The translations under genes and the position numbers were made by a program. Positions 23,568-31,857 of a DNA stretch of 51,056 nt are shown here, piece after piece. The stretch lies in the NCBI GenBank assembly GCA_964606385.1, contig CAZSFZ010000016.1, forward strand, positions 1 through 51,056, read 5' to 3'. Position 1 is the stretch's first letter. Every line of letters starts with the position of its first letter. The notes under the pieces were generated by a model. The model made no database searches and was not told where the DNA came from. It was given only the letters and a program-made list of their open reading frames with translations. Source of the DNA: Aquincolibacterium sp964606385. Its GTDB lineage: Bacteria > Omnitrophota > Omnitrophia > Omnitrophales > Aquincolibacteriaceae.

Positions 23568-24110
23568 ATGCCAAAGACGACCATTACTGAGCAGCAAAAA
23601 GAATGGGCCATTAAAATTTCGGCCGGGGTTGCGACATTGGTTCTTTGCTACGCCATGATGATCAACCCGGTTTTGGCCAACTTCCCTTTTTTGATCCAGG
23701 GCATTCGTAATTCTCAGCAACGCATTCAGCTTTATCACGATATCCGGGATCTAAAACAAAATCTCGAAAACAGCGAAAGTTTCATGCCGGCCCTTACGGA
23801 ACGTTCACAGCTCCTTGGGAAGATTACCGATGTCGCATCCCGCAACAAGATCCGAGTACAGACACTGACTCCCAGAACAGAAGCGGAAGGAAGTTATGTC
23901 CGACTGAGGGTTGAAATGGACGGGCAGGGCTCATTTCTTTCCTTGATCAAATTTCTTCAATCCATAGAAAAAATGGGAGCCTCGGTGAAGGTGAAGGATG
24001 TTTCGGTTCTGTGGAAGCCTGCCCCGGACAGCAAAGACAGAGCTTATTCACTGCAACTACAAATAGCCTTTGAAACCTTCTTAAAACAGCGGGTCAAAAA
24101 GAATGTATAG
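23568..24110 (+). CDS. pilO: PilO/GspM-like inner-membrane assembly protein
   Basis: A 180-residue bitopic protein. Residues about 15-35 form the membrane helix, followed by a coiled coil (about 42-75) and a small ferredoxin-like periplasmic domain with FLSLIKFLQSIEKMG, the usual PilO signature region. It would dimerise with the PilN-like half of the upstream fusion and link to the secretin through the PilP-like protein. Its end overlaps the next gene by eight bases. Confidence 0.75.
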   Translation: MPKTTITEQQKEWAIKISAGVATLVLCYAMMINPVLANFPFLIQGIRNSQQRIQLYHDIRDLKQNLENSESFMPALTERSQLLGKITDVASRNKIRVQTLTPRTEAEGSYVRLRVEMDGQGSFLSLIKFLQSIEKMGASVKVKDVSVLWKPAPDSKDRAYSLQLQIAFETFLKQRVKKNV

Positions 24111-24603
24111 AAAACAGCTTCCTGTGTTAGGGGTTTTATTTTTTATTTGCTGCCTCGAGATGCCTTTTTTGTGCGCCGCGGAGCCGGCTGTTCCGTCGAC
24201 GGCACCCCAGGATAATGCCGGGCCCGCCGCGGGAGAAGTCACGCCGGGGATCGATAGCGCGATCAAAACAGCCCAGCAGGAAGTCCGGGATCCCTTTGCT
24301 GTCGGCGAGTTTGAAGAGGTCGCGGGGGTGCCTGACGTGAACCCGGATCAGGCCACACCTATACCCACCCTGGAAGGGATCGGTTTTGGAAGCGTGGACG
24401 GTTATGCCGTCATGGGAGGGATGGTGTACTTAAAGGGAGACGTAAAAAACGGAATAAAACTGCTTGAGGTTCGAAGGCGTGAGGTCGATATTGTAGTGGA
24501 TGGTGGCAAGGTGACACTACCTTTATTTCCCGGAGATGACGTGAAAAAAGCCATGGACCGCGCGGGGAAAAAGAGCATACAGCAAGATGATCTGGAAGGT
24601 TGA
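24103..24603 (+). CDS. PilP/GspC-like periplasmic linker
   Basis: A 166-residue exported protein (signal peptide about 1-26, ending FLCAAEP). A disordered Pro/Ala-rich stretch precedes a small beta domain with GYAVMGGMVYLKGDVKNG and VRRREVDIVVDGG (about 105-150). This matches the homology region of PilP/GspC proteins, which contact the secretin N domains. It overlaps the pilO-like gene by eight bases. The signal peptide has no lipobox, unlike the PilP lipoproteins of proteobacteria, so how it is held at the inner membrane is unclear. Confidence 0.65.
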   Translation: MYRKQLPVLGVLFFICCLEMPFLCAAEPAVPSTAPQDNAGPAAGEVTPGIDSAIKTAQQEVRDPFAVGEFEEVAGVPDVNPDQATPIPTLEGIGFGSVDGYAVMGGMVYLKGDVKNGIKLLEVRRREVDIVVDGGKVTLPLFPGDDVKKAMDRAGKKSIQQDDLEG

Positions 24604-24690
24604 TTTGAATGATCAATGCGGTAGCGGCTGTGCAAATGCTGCGCAGGCGTCATGATTCGATGCTTATTTTTCAGGAAGGGAGCAGCCGGT

Positions 24691-26568
24691 ATGACAGATA
24701 AAACCAAATCCTTCAAATTTGTTTTACGCATCAGCGGGGCAGCCCTTTTTGCCACGTGTTTCCTTTGTGTCGGTTCCCTGATGTCGGCTGAGGAGACCTT
24801 GGCCTCAGGCAGCACCGCCGCGTCCGGTTTGATGGCTGTCGGGGATGATGACCTGGTTATTGAAGACATCACTCTTGCTGAACCTGAGACCTCCAAGGCA
24901 GAGCGGACCGAAGAAGGGAAGTACTATCTCGACTTCAAGGCGGCGTCTCTGATCAACGTTCTTAACGTGCTTTCCAACCTTAGCGGGATCAATTTTATCG
25001 CGGGAACGGAAGTGGCTGATCGACCTGTCAACATGACCCTCGATAACGTCGTGTTGGAAGATGTTCTGCAGGCGATCGCCTACGGGTGTAACGTGACTTA
25101 TGATTTTATCCCTGGGAGGAATATTTATCTTTTCCGCGCTTCCGCGGACAAGAACGATGCGGCGCCCCTTTTAACCCGAGTCTATAAACTTTACTACGTT
25201 AAAGTCAGCAAAACCAAAGAGATCACGTCGGGATCGGATTCCTCCTCGGGCTCAAGCGGTTCCTCATCCAGCTCGTCGAGCAGCAGCGGCTCTTCGACAA
25301 CGGGCCTTGCCACTCTCGCCGGTCCTTCCGAAAAAGCCGATTTGGACGCGCCTATTGTCAAATCTGTCGAAAAGATCCTCTCGGAACGCGGGAAAGTCAC
25401 GGTGGATGACCGTTCCAACAGTTTGATCGTGACAGATTCCGAGGACAGGCTCAAGATGGTGGAGTCCGCGATCGCGCAGCTTGATCGGCCGCTTGATCAG
25501 GTCCTGATCAATGTGATCCTTGTGGAGACCTTTGAAGACCTCGATCGGAGCTTGGGGATCGAGTGGGGAGATGAAACCGGTCTCTTCGGAACGATTTCCG
25601 GAGGGATTCAAACCACCGATTTTCCGTTTCGTGCTGGTTCGGTACCCTCGGGAGGAAGTGCCAAGGATTTTTTTGGAAATGTCATCAATACTTTCCGGGA
25701 TTCGGCCAACCAATTCAACCCAACCGCGCAATCCGGGACCATGAATCAAAGTGTTGATCCCGCAGGCAATGCCACCTTTGGGTATCGTGATTTCTCGAGT
25801 TTTCAGATCCGGGTCCGGGCTCTGGAGGACGCTCAAAAGCTCAAGATCCTTGCAAAGCCAAAGATCCTGGCTTTGGATAATCAGGCGGCTTTGATCAAGA
25901 TTTCCACGAATGCGGCTATCAGTTCGGGGCAGGTGACTGAGGCTGGAGGAGCGGGGACCACCTCCGTCACCGTGGAGCGTTATGAGATCGGAACGATCCT
26001 CAGGGTTACACCGCTCATTAATACCGGCGGGCGCATCACCCTGACCATTGAGCCCACTTTCGCGACGGTGAATGAGTCTGCCATTCAAGTGCAGGCAATA
26101 GGAGCCGGGCAGACCGGAGATCCCACGGTACGGACGGCCCGAACGACCCTGATGGTCAATGATGGGCAAACGATCGCTTTGGGGGGCATGCTGTTCAGCG
26201 AACAGTCGAATGCAGATCGAAAAGTCCCGTTCTTCGGGAATATTCCCGTGATCGGCAAGGCTCTTTTTACCAGCAATGAAAAGTCGATCAAAGACCGGGA
26301 ATTGATCCTTTTTGTGACACCCTATATCGTGAACGACCCTAGTATGCTCATGAGCCCGAATCTTCCCGACAAGAAACTTTATTTTAACGAGGAAATCGCT
26401 CCATTCTGGAAGGTGAAGGATAAGCAATGGTACAAAATGCTGAAGGAAAACACGACGCCTGCCAAACAGGATTTTGACGGATATTTCAATCTCCGGAAAA
26501 GGCTTATGGATTCGACGCTGATCACGCTGGAAGAAAGCGCCAAGTCTACCGTTTCGGCCCAATCCTGA
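24691..26568 (+). CDS. pilQ: secretin (PilQ/GspD family)
   Basis: A 625-residue outer-membrane channel protein. Signal peptide, then an STN/N0-like domain (about 70-150), a secretin N domain interrupted by a long serine-rich linker (about 180-205), and the C-terminal secretin domain. This last carries VPFFGNIPVIGKALF, followed by LILFVTPYIV. ATG 24691 is chosen because AGGAAGGGAG lies eight bases upstream and a clean signal peptide follows; 24652 would add 13 residues without a good site. The size fits a compact GspD or PilQ lacking AMIN domains. Confidence 0.92.
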   Translation: MTDKTKSFKFVLRISGAALFATCFLCVGSLMSAEETLASGSTAASGLMAVGDDDLVIEDITLAEPETSKAERTEEGKYYLDFKAASLINVLNVLSNLSGINFIAGTEVADRPVNMTLDNVVLEDVLQAIAYGCNVTYDFIPGRNIYLFRASADKNDAAPLLTRVYKLYYVKVSKTKEITSGSDSSSGSSGSSSSSSSSSGSSTTGLATLAGPSEKADLDAPIVKSVEKILSERGKVTVDDRSNSLIVTDSEDRLKMVESAIAQLDRPLDQVLINVILVETFEDLDRSLGIEWGDETGLFGTISGGIQTTDFPFRAGSVPSGGSAKDFFGNVINTFRDSANQFNPTAQSGTMNQSVDPAGNATFGYRDFSSFQIRVRALEDAQKLKILAKPKILALDNQAALIKISTNAAISSGQVTEAGGAGTTSVTVERYEIGTILRVTPLINTGGRITLTIEPTFATVNESAIQVQAIGAGQTGDPTVRTARTTLMVNDGQTIALGGMLFSEQSNADRKVPFFGNIPVIGKALFTSNEKSIKDRELILFVTPYIVNDPSMLMSPNLPDKKLYFNEEIAPFWKVKDKQWYKMLKENTTPAKQDFDGYFNLRKRLMDSTLITLEESAKSTVSAQS

Positions 26569-26589
26569 GGGGGATCGCACACAAAAAAC

Positions 26590-28287
26590 ATGGGTATCAA
26601 CGCCTTATTAGGTGACATCCTCATAGAGCGCCGGCTTATTAGCCGGGAACAACTCAGTCAGGCCCTCGCCGCTCAAAAAGAGACCAAAGAACCGCTGGGG
26701 CAGGTTCTCATTCAACTAGGATTTCTCGAAGAGGCCCAGCTCCGGATCGTTCTCTCCGAACAGTTGGGGGTTTCGTTCCTTTCCACCGAGCAACTCAAAC
26801 CGCGCAAGGACCAGCGTCTCAAAGAATGCATCACGGCTGAATTCGCATCCTCGCATCTTGTACTTCCCCTTGACCGTGAAGGCCAGGTCCTTAAAGTCGC
26901 GATGGCCAAAATCCCCGATCTTATTTTTCTGGATAATCTCCGTAAAGTCACGGGATACGATATCGTCACCGTTCTTTCGACCGAAGGTGAACTCCGGCGG
27001 GCGATCGAGGCGTTCTACGGGAGCACCGACTTGCAGGATGTGATCACCGCCGCTGAAGTAACGGATGCTACCCAGGATTTTATCCATGAAGTTGCGGAGG
27101 ATCACAAGGTTGATATCGGGGCCGAGGTCCATGAGGCAGGAGCCGCCCCCGTGGTTAAGCTCGTCGACGTTATGATCCGCAAGGCTCTTGACGATCGCGC
27201 AAGCGACATTCACATTGAGCCCAGTCAGGAAAAGATCGCGATCCGTTATCGCGTGGATGGTGTCCTGTACGAACTTCCGTCGCCCCCCCGGGAACTCCAC
27301 AACGCTATTGTTTCTCGCGTTAAGATCCTTTCCAAGATGGACATTGCCGAAAAAAGGATCCCCCAGGACGGCTCTTTCGCGCTCCAATACAAAGGGCGGA
27401 AAGTTGACGTTCGCGTTTCGACCGTTCCGATCGTTTTTGGGGAGAAGGTTGTCATGCGTATTCTGGACAAAAGGCTGGATCTTCTGGATATGAATTTACT
27501 GGGATTCGAGCCCGATCAGCTCGCCCAGTTCGAAACCGCGCTGATGCGTCCCTACGGGCTTATTTTTGTGACCGGTCCTACGGGAAGCGGTAAAAGCACG
27601 ACGCTCTATGCAGCTTTGAACAAGCGTCTTTCCCCGGAAGTTAATATCATGACGATCGAGGACCCGGTGGAATACCAGATCTCGGGGATGAACCAGGTTC
27701 AGGCAAAGCCGGAGATTGGCCTGACGTTTGCTTCGGCGCTTCGCGCCTTCCTGCGCCAGGACCCCGATGTCATTCTTGTCGGAGAGGTGCGTGATTTGGA
27801 AACTGCTGAAATTTGCATTCGCGCTTCACTGACGGGCCATCTGGTCTTATCGACCCTGCATACGAACGATGCCGTGACGGCTGTAACCCGGTTGATCGAC
27901 ATCGGCATTCAGCCCTATCTTGTCTCAGGTAGCCTTGGTCTTGTGGCCGCCCAACGCCTGGTGCGCGTTCTCTGCAAAGAATGCAAAGAGCCTTACAAGG
28001 TCGACGAAAAGACCAAGCAGGATTATAACCTCCATGTAGACACCCTTTATCAAGCCAAGGGCTGCCCGAAATGCCGCAAGATCGGTTATTGGGGACGTAT
28101 GGCCATTTATGAGATATTTCCGATCGATGAAGATGTCCGGAAACTCATCAGCAAGGATGCCGATCTCTCCAAGCTCCGGGAGCTTCAGAAAGAAAAAAAA
28201 TATGAGACATTGCTTCAAAACGGCCTCAGGAAGGTGGAGCGGGGACAGACCACCCTCGATGAGGTTTTAAGCGTGGCTTATGAATGA
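26590..28287 (+). CDS. pilB: type II/IV secretion assembly ATPase (GspE/PilB)
   Basis: A 565-residue hexameric ATPase that drives pilin polymerisation. The N-terminal MshEN/GspE-N domain (ILIERRLISREQLSQAL) is followed by an N2 domain and a RecA-like core. Walker A is GPTGSGKST with Lys335. The Asp box follows, then Walker B with Glu (DPDVILVGEVRDLETAE) and the His box (LVLSTLHTND). A zinc site CxxC...CxxC lies at residues 462/465 and 492/495. It overlaps the platform-protein gene by eight bases. No PilT retraction ATPase is in the window, which favours a secretion-like or non-retracting fibre. Confidence 0.95.
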   Translation: MGINALLGDILIERRLISREQLSQALAAQKETKEPLGQVLIQLGFLEEAQLRIVLSEQLGVSFLSTEQLKPRKDQRLKECITAEFASSHLVLPLDREGQVLKVAMAKIPDLIFLDNLRKVTGYDIVTVLSTEGELRRAIEAFYGSTDLQDVITAAEVTDATQDFIHEVAEDHKVDIGAEVHEAGAAPVVKLVDVMIRKALDDRASDIHIEPSQEKIAIRYRVDGVLYELPSPPRELHNAIVSRVKILSKMDIAEKRIPQDGSFALQYKGRKVDVRVSTVPIVFGEKVVMRILDKRLDLLDMNLLGFEPDQLAQFETALMRPYGLIFVTGPTGSGKSTTLYAALNKRLSPEVNIMTIEDPVEYQISGMNQVQAKPEIGLTFASALRAFLRQDPDVILVGEVRDLETAEICIRASLTGHLVLSTLHTNDAVTAVTRLIDIGIQPYLVSGSLGLVAAQRLVRVLCKECKEPYKVDEKTKQDYNLHVDTLYQAKGCPKCRKIGYWGRMAIYEIFPIDEDVRKLISKDADLSKLRELQKEKKYETLLQNGLRKVERGQTTLDEVLSVAYE

Positions 28288-29605
28288 ACCCACGCCAGGC
28301 TCTTCCAAGACCGCAAAAACTTTCGGGGCGCTATTGAATTTTGATTGTCGCGTTTGTCCCCGGGACCTTCCGGGACAAGTCAAGAGCATGGTTTTGGAGG
28401 CGGTTGATGCGGAGGAAGCGACTCAAAAGCTTCTTGCTCAGGGGTATGTGGTTCTCAGCGTCAAAAAACATGCGCAAAAGCCGGCCAATCTGCAGGAGGT
28501 TTTATCCTCCCTTAACAAGCCTGTCGGGGCTTCGAAACCCGGGGGTTCGTCCCTTTCGTTTTTTAATAGTGTTTCGGTCCGTGAGACCATTTTTTTCTCG
28601 GTGCAGCTTTCGACGCTTCTCAAGGCCGGCATTCCTCTTCTTCGGTCACTGGAAATTATCCGTCGGGGCATCAAAAACGTTTATTTTGTCAGCGTGATCG
28701 ACCAGATCTGTAAAAAGGTCTCCGGCGGAGTGACTTTCAGCAGCGCATTAAGGAACTATCCGAAGGTTTTTCCCTGGATCTGGGTGAATCTAGTTGAAGT
28801 GGGTGAAGCTACCGGGAAAATGCCGGAATGTCTCGAGGAGATCGCGCATTACCAGGAAGCCTCCGTGCGGCTCAAATCGAAAGTTCTAACGGCATTCTTC
28901 TATCCCGGGATTCTGGCCATCGCCGTGACAGGGGCGCTGACCTTCCTCCTGATTTTTATTATTCCTCAGTTTGCAAAAATCTTCGAAGAACACCATTTGC
29001 AGCTCCCGACCTTAACCAGGATCGTCGTGGGAGCGAGCGATATCCTGCGCCTTCATTTTGTGTGGGTCGTAGCGGCGGTCGCATCGATCATCGTTGCTTT
29101 TCTCTACACGCGCAAAGTTCCAAAGATTAAACTCGTGTATGACCGTGCGGCCCTCGAGATCCCGCTGATGGGGCCCATCATGATGCAGGTGGCCGTGATT
29201 CGATTCACGAGGTCGTTGGGGACGTTGCTGCGGGCCGGTGTGCAGATTCTTCAGTCGCTTGAGATCTCCGGCCGTCTTGTAGAAAATCAATATCTTGAGG
29301 CGGGCATCAAAAAGGTGAGCGAGCAGGTGCGGAGCGGACAAGGGTTGGGCGTTCAGCTTGAATCCAAAAAAATATTTCCCGTTTTTATGACACAGCTCGT
29401 TGCGGTCGGCGAAGAAAGCGGCCAGCTGGACCGCTTTTTGGAGCTCTTGTCAAATTACTATGAAGACCTGGTGGATACATTTCTCGCCCGCTTGACAACG
29501 ATGCTCGAACCCATCATGCTCGTCTTTATGGGAGGCGTGATCGGCGTGGTGGTTGTGTCGATGTTTATGCCGATCATTGATCTGTCTACTGGAAAAGCGC
29601 TATAA
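28280..29605 (+). CDS. pilC: inner-membrane platform protein (GspF/PilC)
   Basis: A 441-residue polytopic protein with two T2SF cytoplasmic domains (about 115-235 and 320-430), each followed by membrane helices, and the usual ETIFFSVQLSTLLKAGIPL and GTLLRAGVQILQSLEI sites. The N terminus (residues 15-65) carries a small extra segment with a CRVC pair resembling a degenerate zinc ribbon. It overlaps the ATPase gene by eight bases and is followed by a hairpin and the prepilin gene. Confidence 0.93.
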   Translation: MNEPTPGSSKTAKTFGALLNFDCRVCPRDLPGQVKSMVLEAVDAEEATQKLLAQGYVVLSVKKHAQKPANLQEVLSSLNKPVGASKPGGSSLSFFNSVSVRETIFFSVQLSTLLKAGIPLLRSLEIIRRGIKNVYFVSVIDQICKKVSGGVTFSSALRNYPKVFPWIWVNLVEVGEATGKMPECLEEIAHYQEASVRLKSKVLTAFFYPGILAIAVTGALTFLLIFIIPQFAKIFEEHHLQLPTLTRIVVGASDILRLHFVWVVAAVASIIVAFLYTRKVPKIKLVYDRAALEIPLMGPIMMQVAVIRFTRSLGTLLRAGVQILQSLEISGRLVENQYLEAGIKKVSEQVRSGQGLGVQLESKKIFPVFMTQLVAVGEESGQLDRFLELLSNYYEDLVDTFLARLTTMLEPIMLVFMGGVIGVVVVSMFMPIIDLSTGKAL

Positions 29606-29631
29606 AATGCTATAAATTAAGTGGCTGGGAA

Positions 29632-29657
29632 CCCTGTTTTTTCTGAAAAATAGGGTT
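29632..29657 (+). other. stem-loop between platform gene and major prepilin
   Basis: AACCCTGTTTT pairs with AAAATAGGGTT (11 bp with one G-T), a tiny loop and no U tail. It could be an RNA-processing or stability element that separates pilin mRNA from the assembly genes. A run of TAG triplets follows (29664-29682). Confidence 0.45.
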
Positions 29658-29703
29658 ACAATCGTAGTAGTAGTAAATAGTAGTGAAAAAGGAGGAAGTA
29701 AAA

Positions 29704-30105
29704 ATGAAAAAGCAGAAGGGGTTTACACTTATAGAGATTCTGATCGTGATCGTGATCCTCGCCGTGTTGGCGACGATCGTATTACCAAGGATGTTGGCGC
29801 AGCCTGAAAATGCGCTAGTAGCGGAAGCGAATCAGCAGTTAGGTGCATTAGCTCGTGCGCAGGATACGTACATGCAAATGACCGGAAGCGCAACGGGGTT
29901 GACGCCTCTAAACTGGGCCACTTTGGGCCTCCAGGCACCCGGCGGAGGTCGGTTTACCTACGCATGTACGAACACCACATGCACAGCCACAAGAACGACC
30001 GGAGGGACAATCACTATTAACTACACGGTGAACCCTCACACGTATACTTGTACGACTCCCTATGTCGTAGGGACCGATACAACGCGTGGCTGCACGAGAT
30101 TGTAA
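29704..30105 (+). CDS. type IV prepilin / major pseudopilin
   Basis: A 133-residue prepilin. The short basic leader MKKQKG is followed by the cleavage site G^FTLIE and a 20-residue hydrophobic helix, then a small Thr-rich globular domain with several cysteines (FTYACTNTTC, YTCTTP, GCTRL) that may form disulphides. The ATG at 29704 is set by AAGGAGG eight bases upstream; a GTG at 29683 is a poorer start. It is enclosed by a stem-loop upstream and a strong terminator downstream, as expected for the most abundant subunit. No prepilin peptidase is in the window. Confidence 0.93.
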   Translation: MKKQKGFTLIEILIVIVILAVLATIVLPRMLAQPENALVAEANQQLGALARAQDTYMQMTGSATGLTPLNWATLGLQAPGGGRFTYACTNTTCTATRTTGGTITINYTVNPHTYTCTTPYVVGTDTTRGCTRL

Positions 30106-30126
30106 GATCGATCTGAGCAAGAATTG

Positions 30127-30174
30127 CCTTATCGCACGGGGGCCGTGTGGGCGCCTGTGCGATAAGGTTGTTTT
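30127..30174 (+). terminator. strong stem-loop terminator after the prepilin gene
   Basis: A perfect 11-bp stem CCTTATCGCAC (30127-30137) / GTGCGATAAGG (30157-30167) with a GC-rich loop, followed by TTGTTTT. It probably stops most transcripts after the major pilin while allowing some readthrough into the minor-subunit genes. Confidence 0.85.
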
Positions 30175-30186
30175 AACGGGACCCTT

Positions 30187-30663
30187 ATGAAATCCAAAAA
30201 GATATTATTTGCGTTTTTGATCATCTTGGCGGTTTTAGGTTCCGCCGCGGCGGTGGGATATTTTATTTTCAGCAGGCCCGAACCGGAAGTGGTGTTTCGG
30301 GCCAATCTGACTGAAGCGCAGAAAATGCTTGAGATCATGAGAAGGGCTGAGATCGCTTACGCGCAATCCTCGAGCCGTTATCAGACTATTTCAGCGAAAA
30401 AGGATGCGGGGAAAAAAGTGGTTTATTCGGACGGATGGCGCGAGATGAAGCTTCCGGAGATTGACCGAGGCGCCGGTTTTGATTACGAGTGCCTGACGGA
30501 GGAAGGTGCTTGTCAGGCGATTGAAATAGGGGAGAAGGGGGCTTCCGGCAACGGGGTCCGGATCGATATTGAGACGGGCATTTATGAGTGTTTAGGCGTT
30601 TATAAGCCGGTGACGACGGAAGGTTTTGACGGCGAGCTTGTTACGGTTGCTTGTCAGTCCTAA
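30187..30663 (+). CDS. pilin-like anchored protein without a prepilin signal
   Basis: A 158-residue protein with a conventional N-terminal membrane anchor (about 6-28) and no G-F-T-L-I-E processing site. The ectodomain begins with a helix (about 40-62: EAQKMLEIMRRAEIAYAQ) and continues with Tyr and Cys positions (FDYECL, EGACQA, YECLG, TVACQS) in the style of GspG-type heads. It sits between two true prepilin genes. I infer a pilin-derived subunit retained in the inner membrane, perhaps a capping or initiation factor. A random membrane protein of the locus cannot be excluded. Confidence 0.6.
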   Translation: MKSKKILFAFLIILAVLGSAAAVGYFIFSRPEPEVVFRANLTEAQKMLEIMRRAEIAYAQSSSRYQTISAKKDAGKKVVYSDGWREMKLPEIDRGAGFDYECLTEEGACQAIEIGEKGASGNGVRIDIETGIYECLGVYKPVTTEGFDGELVTVACQS

Positions 30664-30672
30664 GGAGGAATC

Positions 30673-31092
30673 ATGATGAAGAGCAGAAAAGGTTTGACGC
30701 TGATCGAGGTTCTTGTGGTGATCATGATCCTTGGGGTTCTGGCGGGGATCGTATTGCCACGGTTTTTTGGACAGACAGAACGGGGGTCCATTCCGGAAGC
30801 GGTAGAAACACTTTCCGCGATCCGTCAAGGTGAGGAAGCTTACCGGATGGAATATGGTGCTTACTACGCTCCGGGTAACTGGGATCCTCTCGGTATGGAT
30901 ACGCCCAATAACACCCGATGGACGTACGCGGTGGCTATCAACGCTTTAACCTATACGGTGACGGCGACGCGTAATGCTGCCTGCGGGACCCAATGTTGCC
31001 CCGGCAGGACGATCACTTTGACCAATACGGGTGTTTACGGCGGTACGCATCCTTGGGGGCCGAATCCGGCGGCTGGGTCGACCTGCACCTAA
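30673..31092 (+). CDS. type IV prepilin / minor pseudopilin
   Basis: A 139-residue prepilin with leader MMKSRKG and processing site G^LTLIEV. A hydrophobic helix and a small Cys-containing head (NAACGTQCCPG, terminal STCT) follow. TAAGGAGG precedes the double ATG, and the stop of the preceding gene is 10 bases away. Sequence similarity to the major prepilin is clear in the helix and in the layout of the head. Confidence 0.93.
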   Translation: MMKSRKGLTLIEVLVVIMILGVLAGIVLPRFFGQTERGSIPEAVETLSAIRQGEEAYRMEYGAYYAPGNWDPLGMDTPNNTRWTYAVAINALTYTVTATRNAACGTQCCPGRTITLTNTGVYGGTHPWGPNPAAGSTCT

Positions 31093-31101
31093 GTCTGAGC
31101 G

Positions 31102-31857
31102 GTGACGCCGAAGACCATGCCCGAACATCCTGTCTTGTTGCTGGAAAAACGCGGTGGGATGTGGGGCGGATTCCTGAAAAATTATTTAAGTGATACGCCC
31201 GCGACTTTAACCGGCACCGAAGAAGCCGGGCGGTCATCCGCTGCTTTCGATAGACTCCTCCCACGGATCTTTTTTGCGGATCCCTCGTTTTTAAGCAAAG
31301 CCTTTCTACAAAAGATCAAGGTTCGTAAAAGCACCGATCCCGCTTTTCGCTTTTGCCTGATCGGGGCGTCTTCCTTCACCGATAAGGATGGTATTGTGGA
31401 TATCGTATTTCCTGCCGATCCTTCGCAGGTCGATTTCAACAAGAAGTTCGTGGAAATGCTGCCGATGCCGGAGACCCTGAAGCTGCTTGTCGTGGACGAT
31501 GAAGAAGAGATCGGGGAAATGGTGCGCGATTATCTGGGAGGCCGGACCGCACCCGCCTTCACGGTCTCATGCGCTCCGAACGGGAAAGAGGCGCTTGCGA
31601 TGATCGAGCGCGAACGCCCGGACGCGATCATTCTGGATATCAAAATGCCCGTGATGGACGGCCGCGAATTTTACGCCAAACTGAGAGATATGAAATCAGA
31701 GATCCCCGTGATCGTTTTTTTCGATTCCATTTCCGGCGAAGAACTCGCGGAGGTGCGCCGGCATGGGAATCCTGCCGTGATCGAAAAGGGTTATAAAGGA
31801 AGTTCGCTTTCGGCCATGATGCTTCTCATTAAAAAATTGGTTTATTTCAGTGTTTGA
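31102..31857 (+). CDS. response regulator with degenerate plus intact receiver domains
   Basis: A 251-residue protein. The C-terminal 120 residues form an intact REC domain: KLLVVDDEEE with the acidic pair, phosphoacceptor Asp in ILDIKMPVMDG, and the Lys in VIEKGYKG. The N-terminal half looks like a decayed receiver (VLLLEKRGG at the first strand, no acidic cluster, RIFFADPSF, CLIGASSF). There is no output domain. GTG 31102 or ATG 31117 may be the start. It follows the second prepilin by 10 bases and overlaps the glycosidase gene by eight, so a role in controlling the pilus machine through protein contacts is likely. Confidence 0.8.
   Translation: MTPKTMPEHPVLLLEKRGGMWGGFLKNYLSDTPATLTGTEEAGRSSAAFDRLLPRIFFADPSFLSKAFLQKIKVRKSTDPAFRFCLIGASSFTDKDGIVDIVFPADPSQVDFNKKFVEMLPMPETLKLLVVDDEEEIGEMVRDYLGGRTAPAFTVSCAPNGKEALAMIERERPDAIILDIKMPVMDGREFYAKLRDMKSEIPVIVFFDSISGEELAEVRRHGNPAVIEKGYKGSSLSAMMLLIKKLVYFSV

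Noticed and set aside
25231..25305. Serine-codon run in the secretin as a CRISPR-like or microsatellite repeat
   Set aside because: It is a low-complexity serine-rich protein linker, common in secretin N domains. No CRISPR array is seen in the window.
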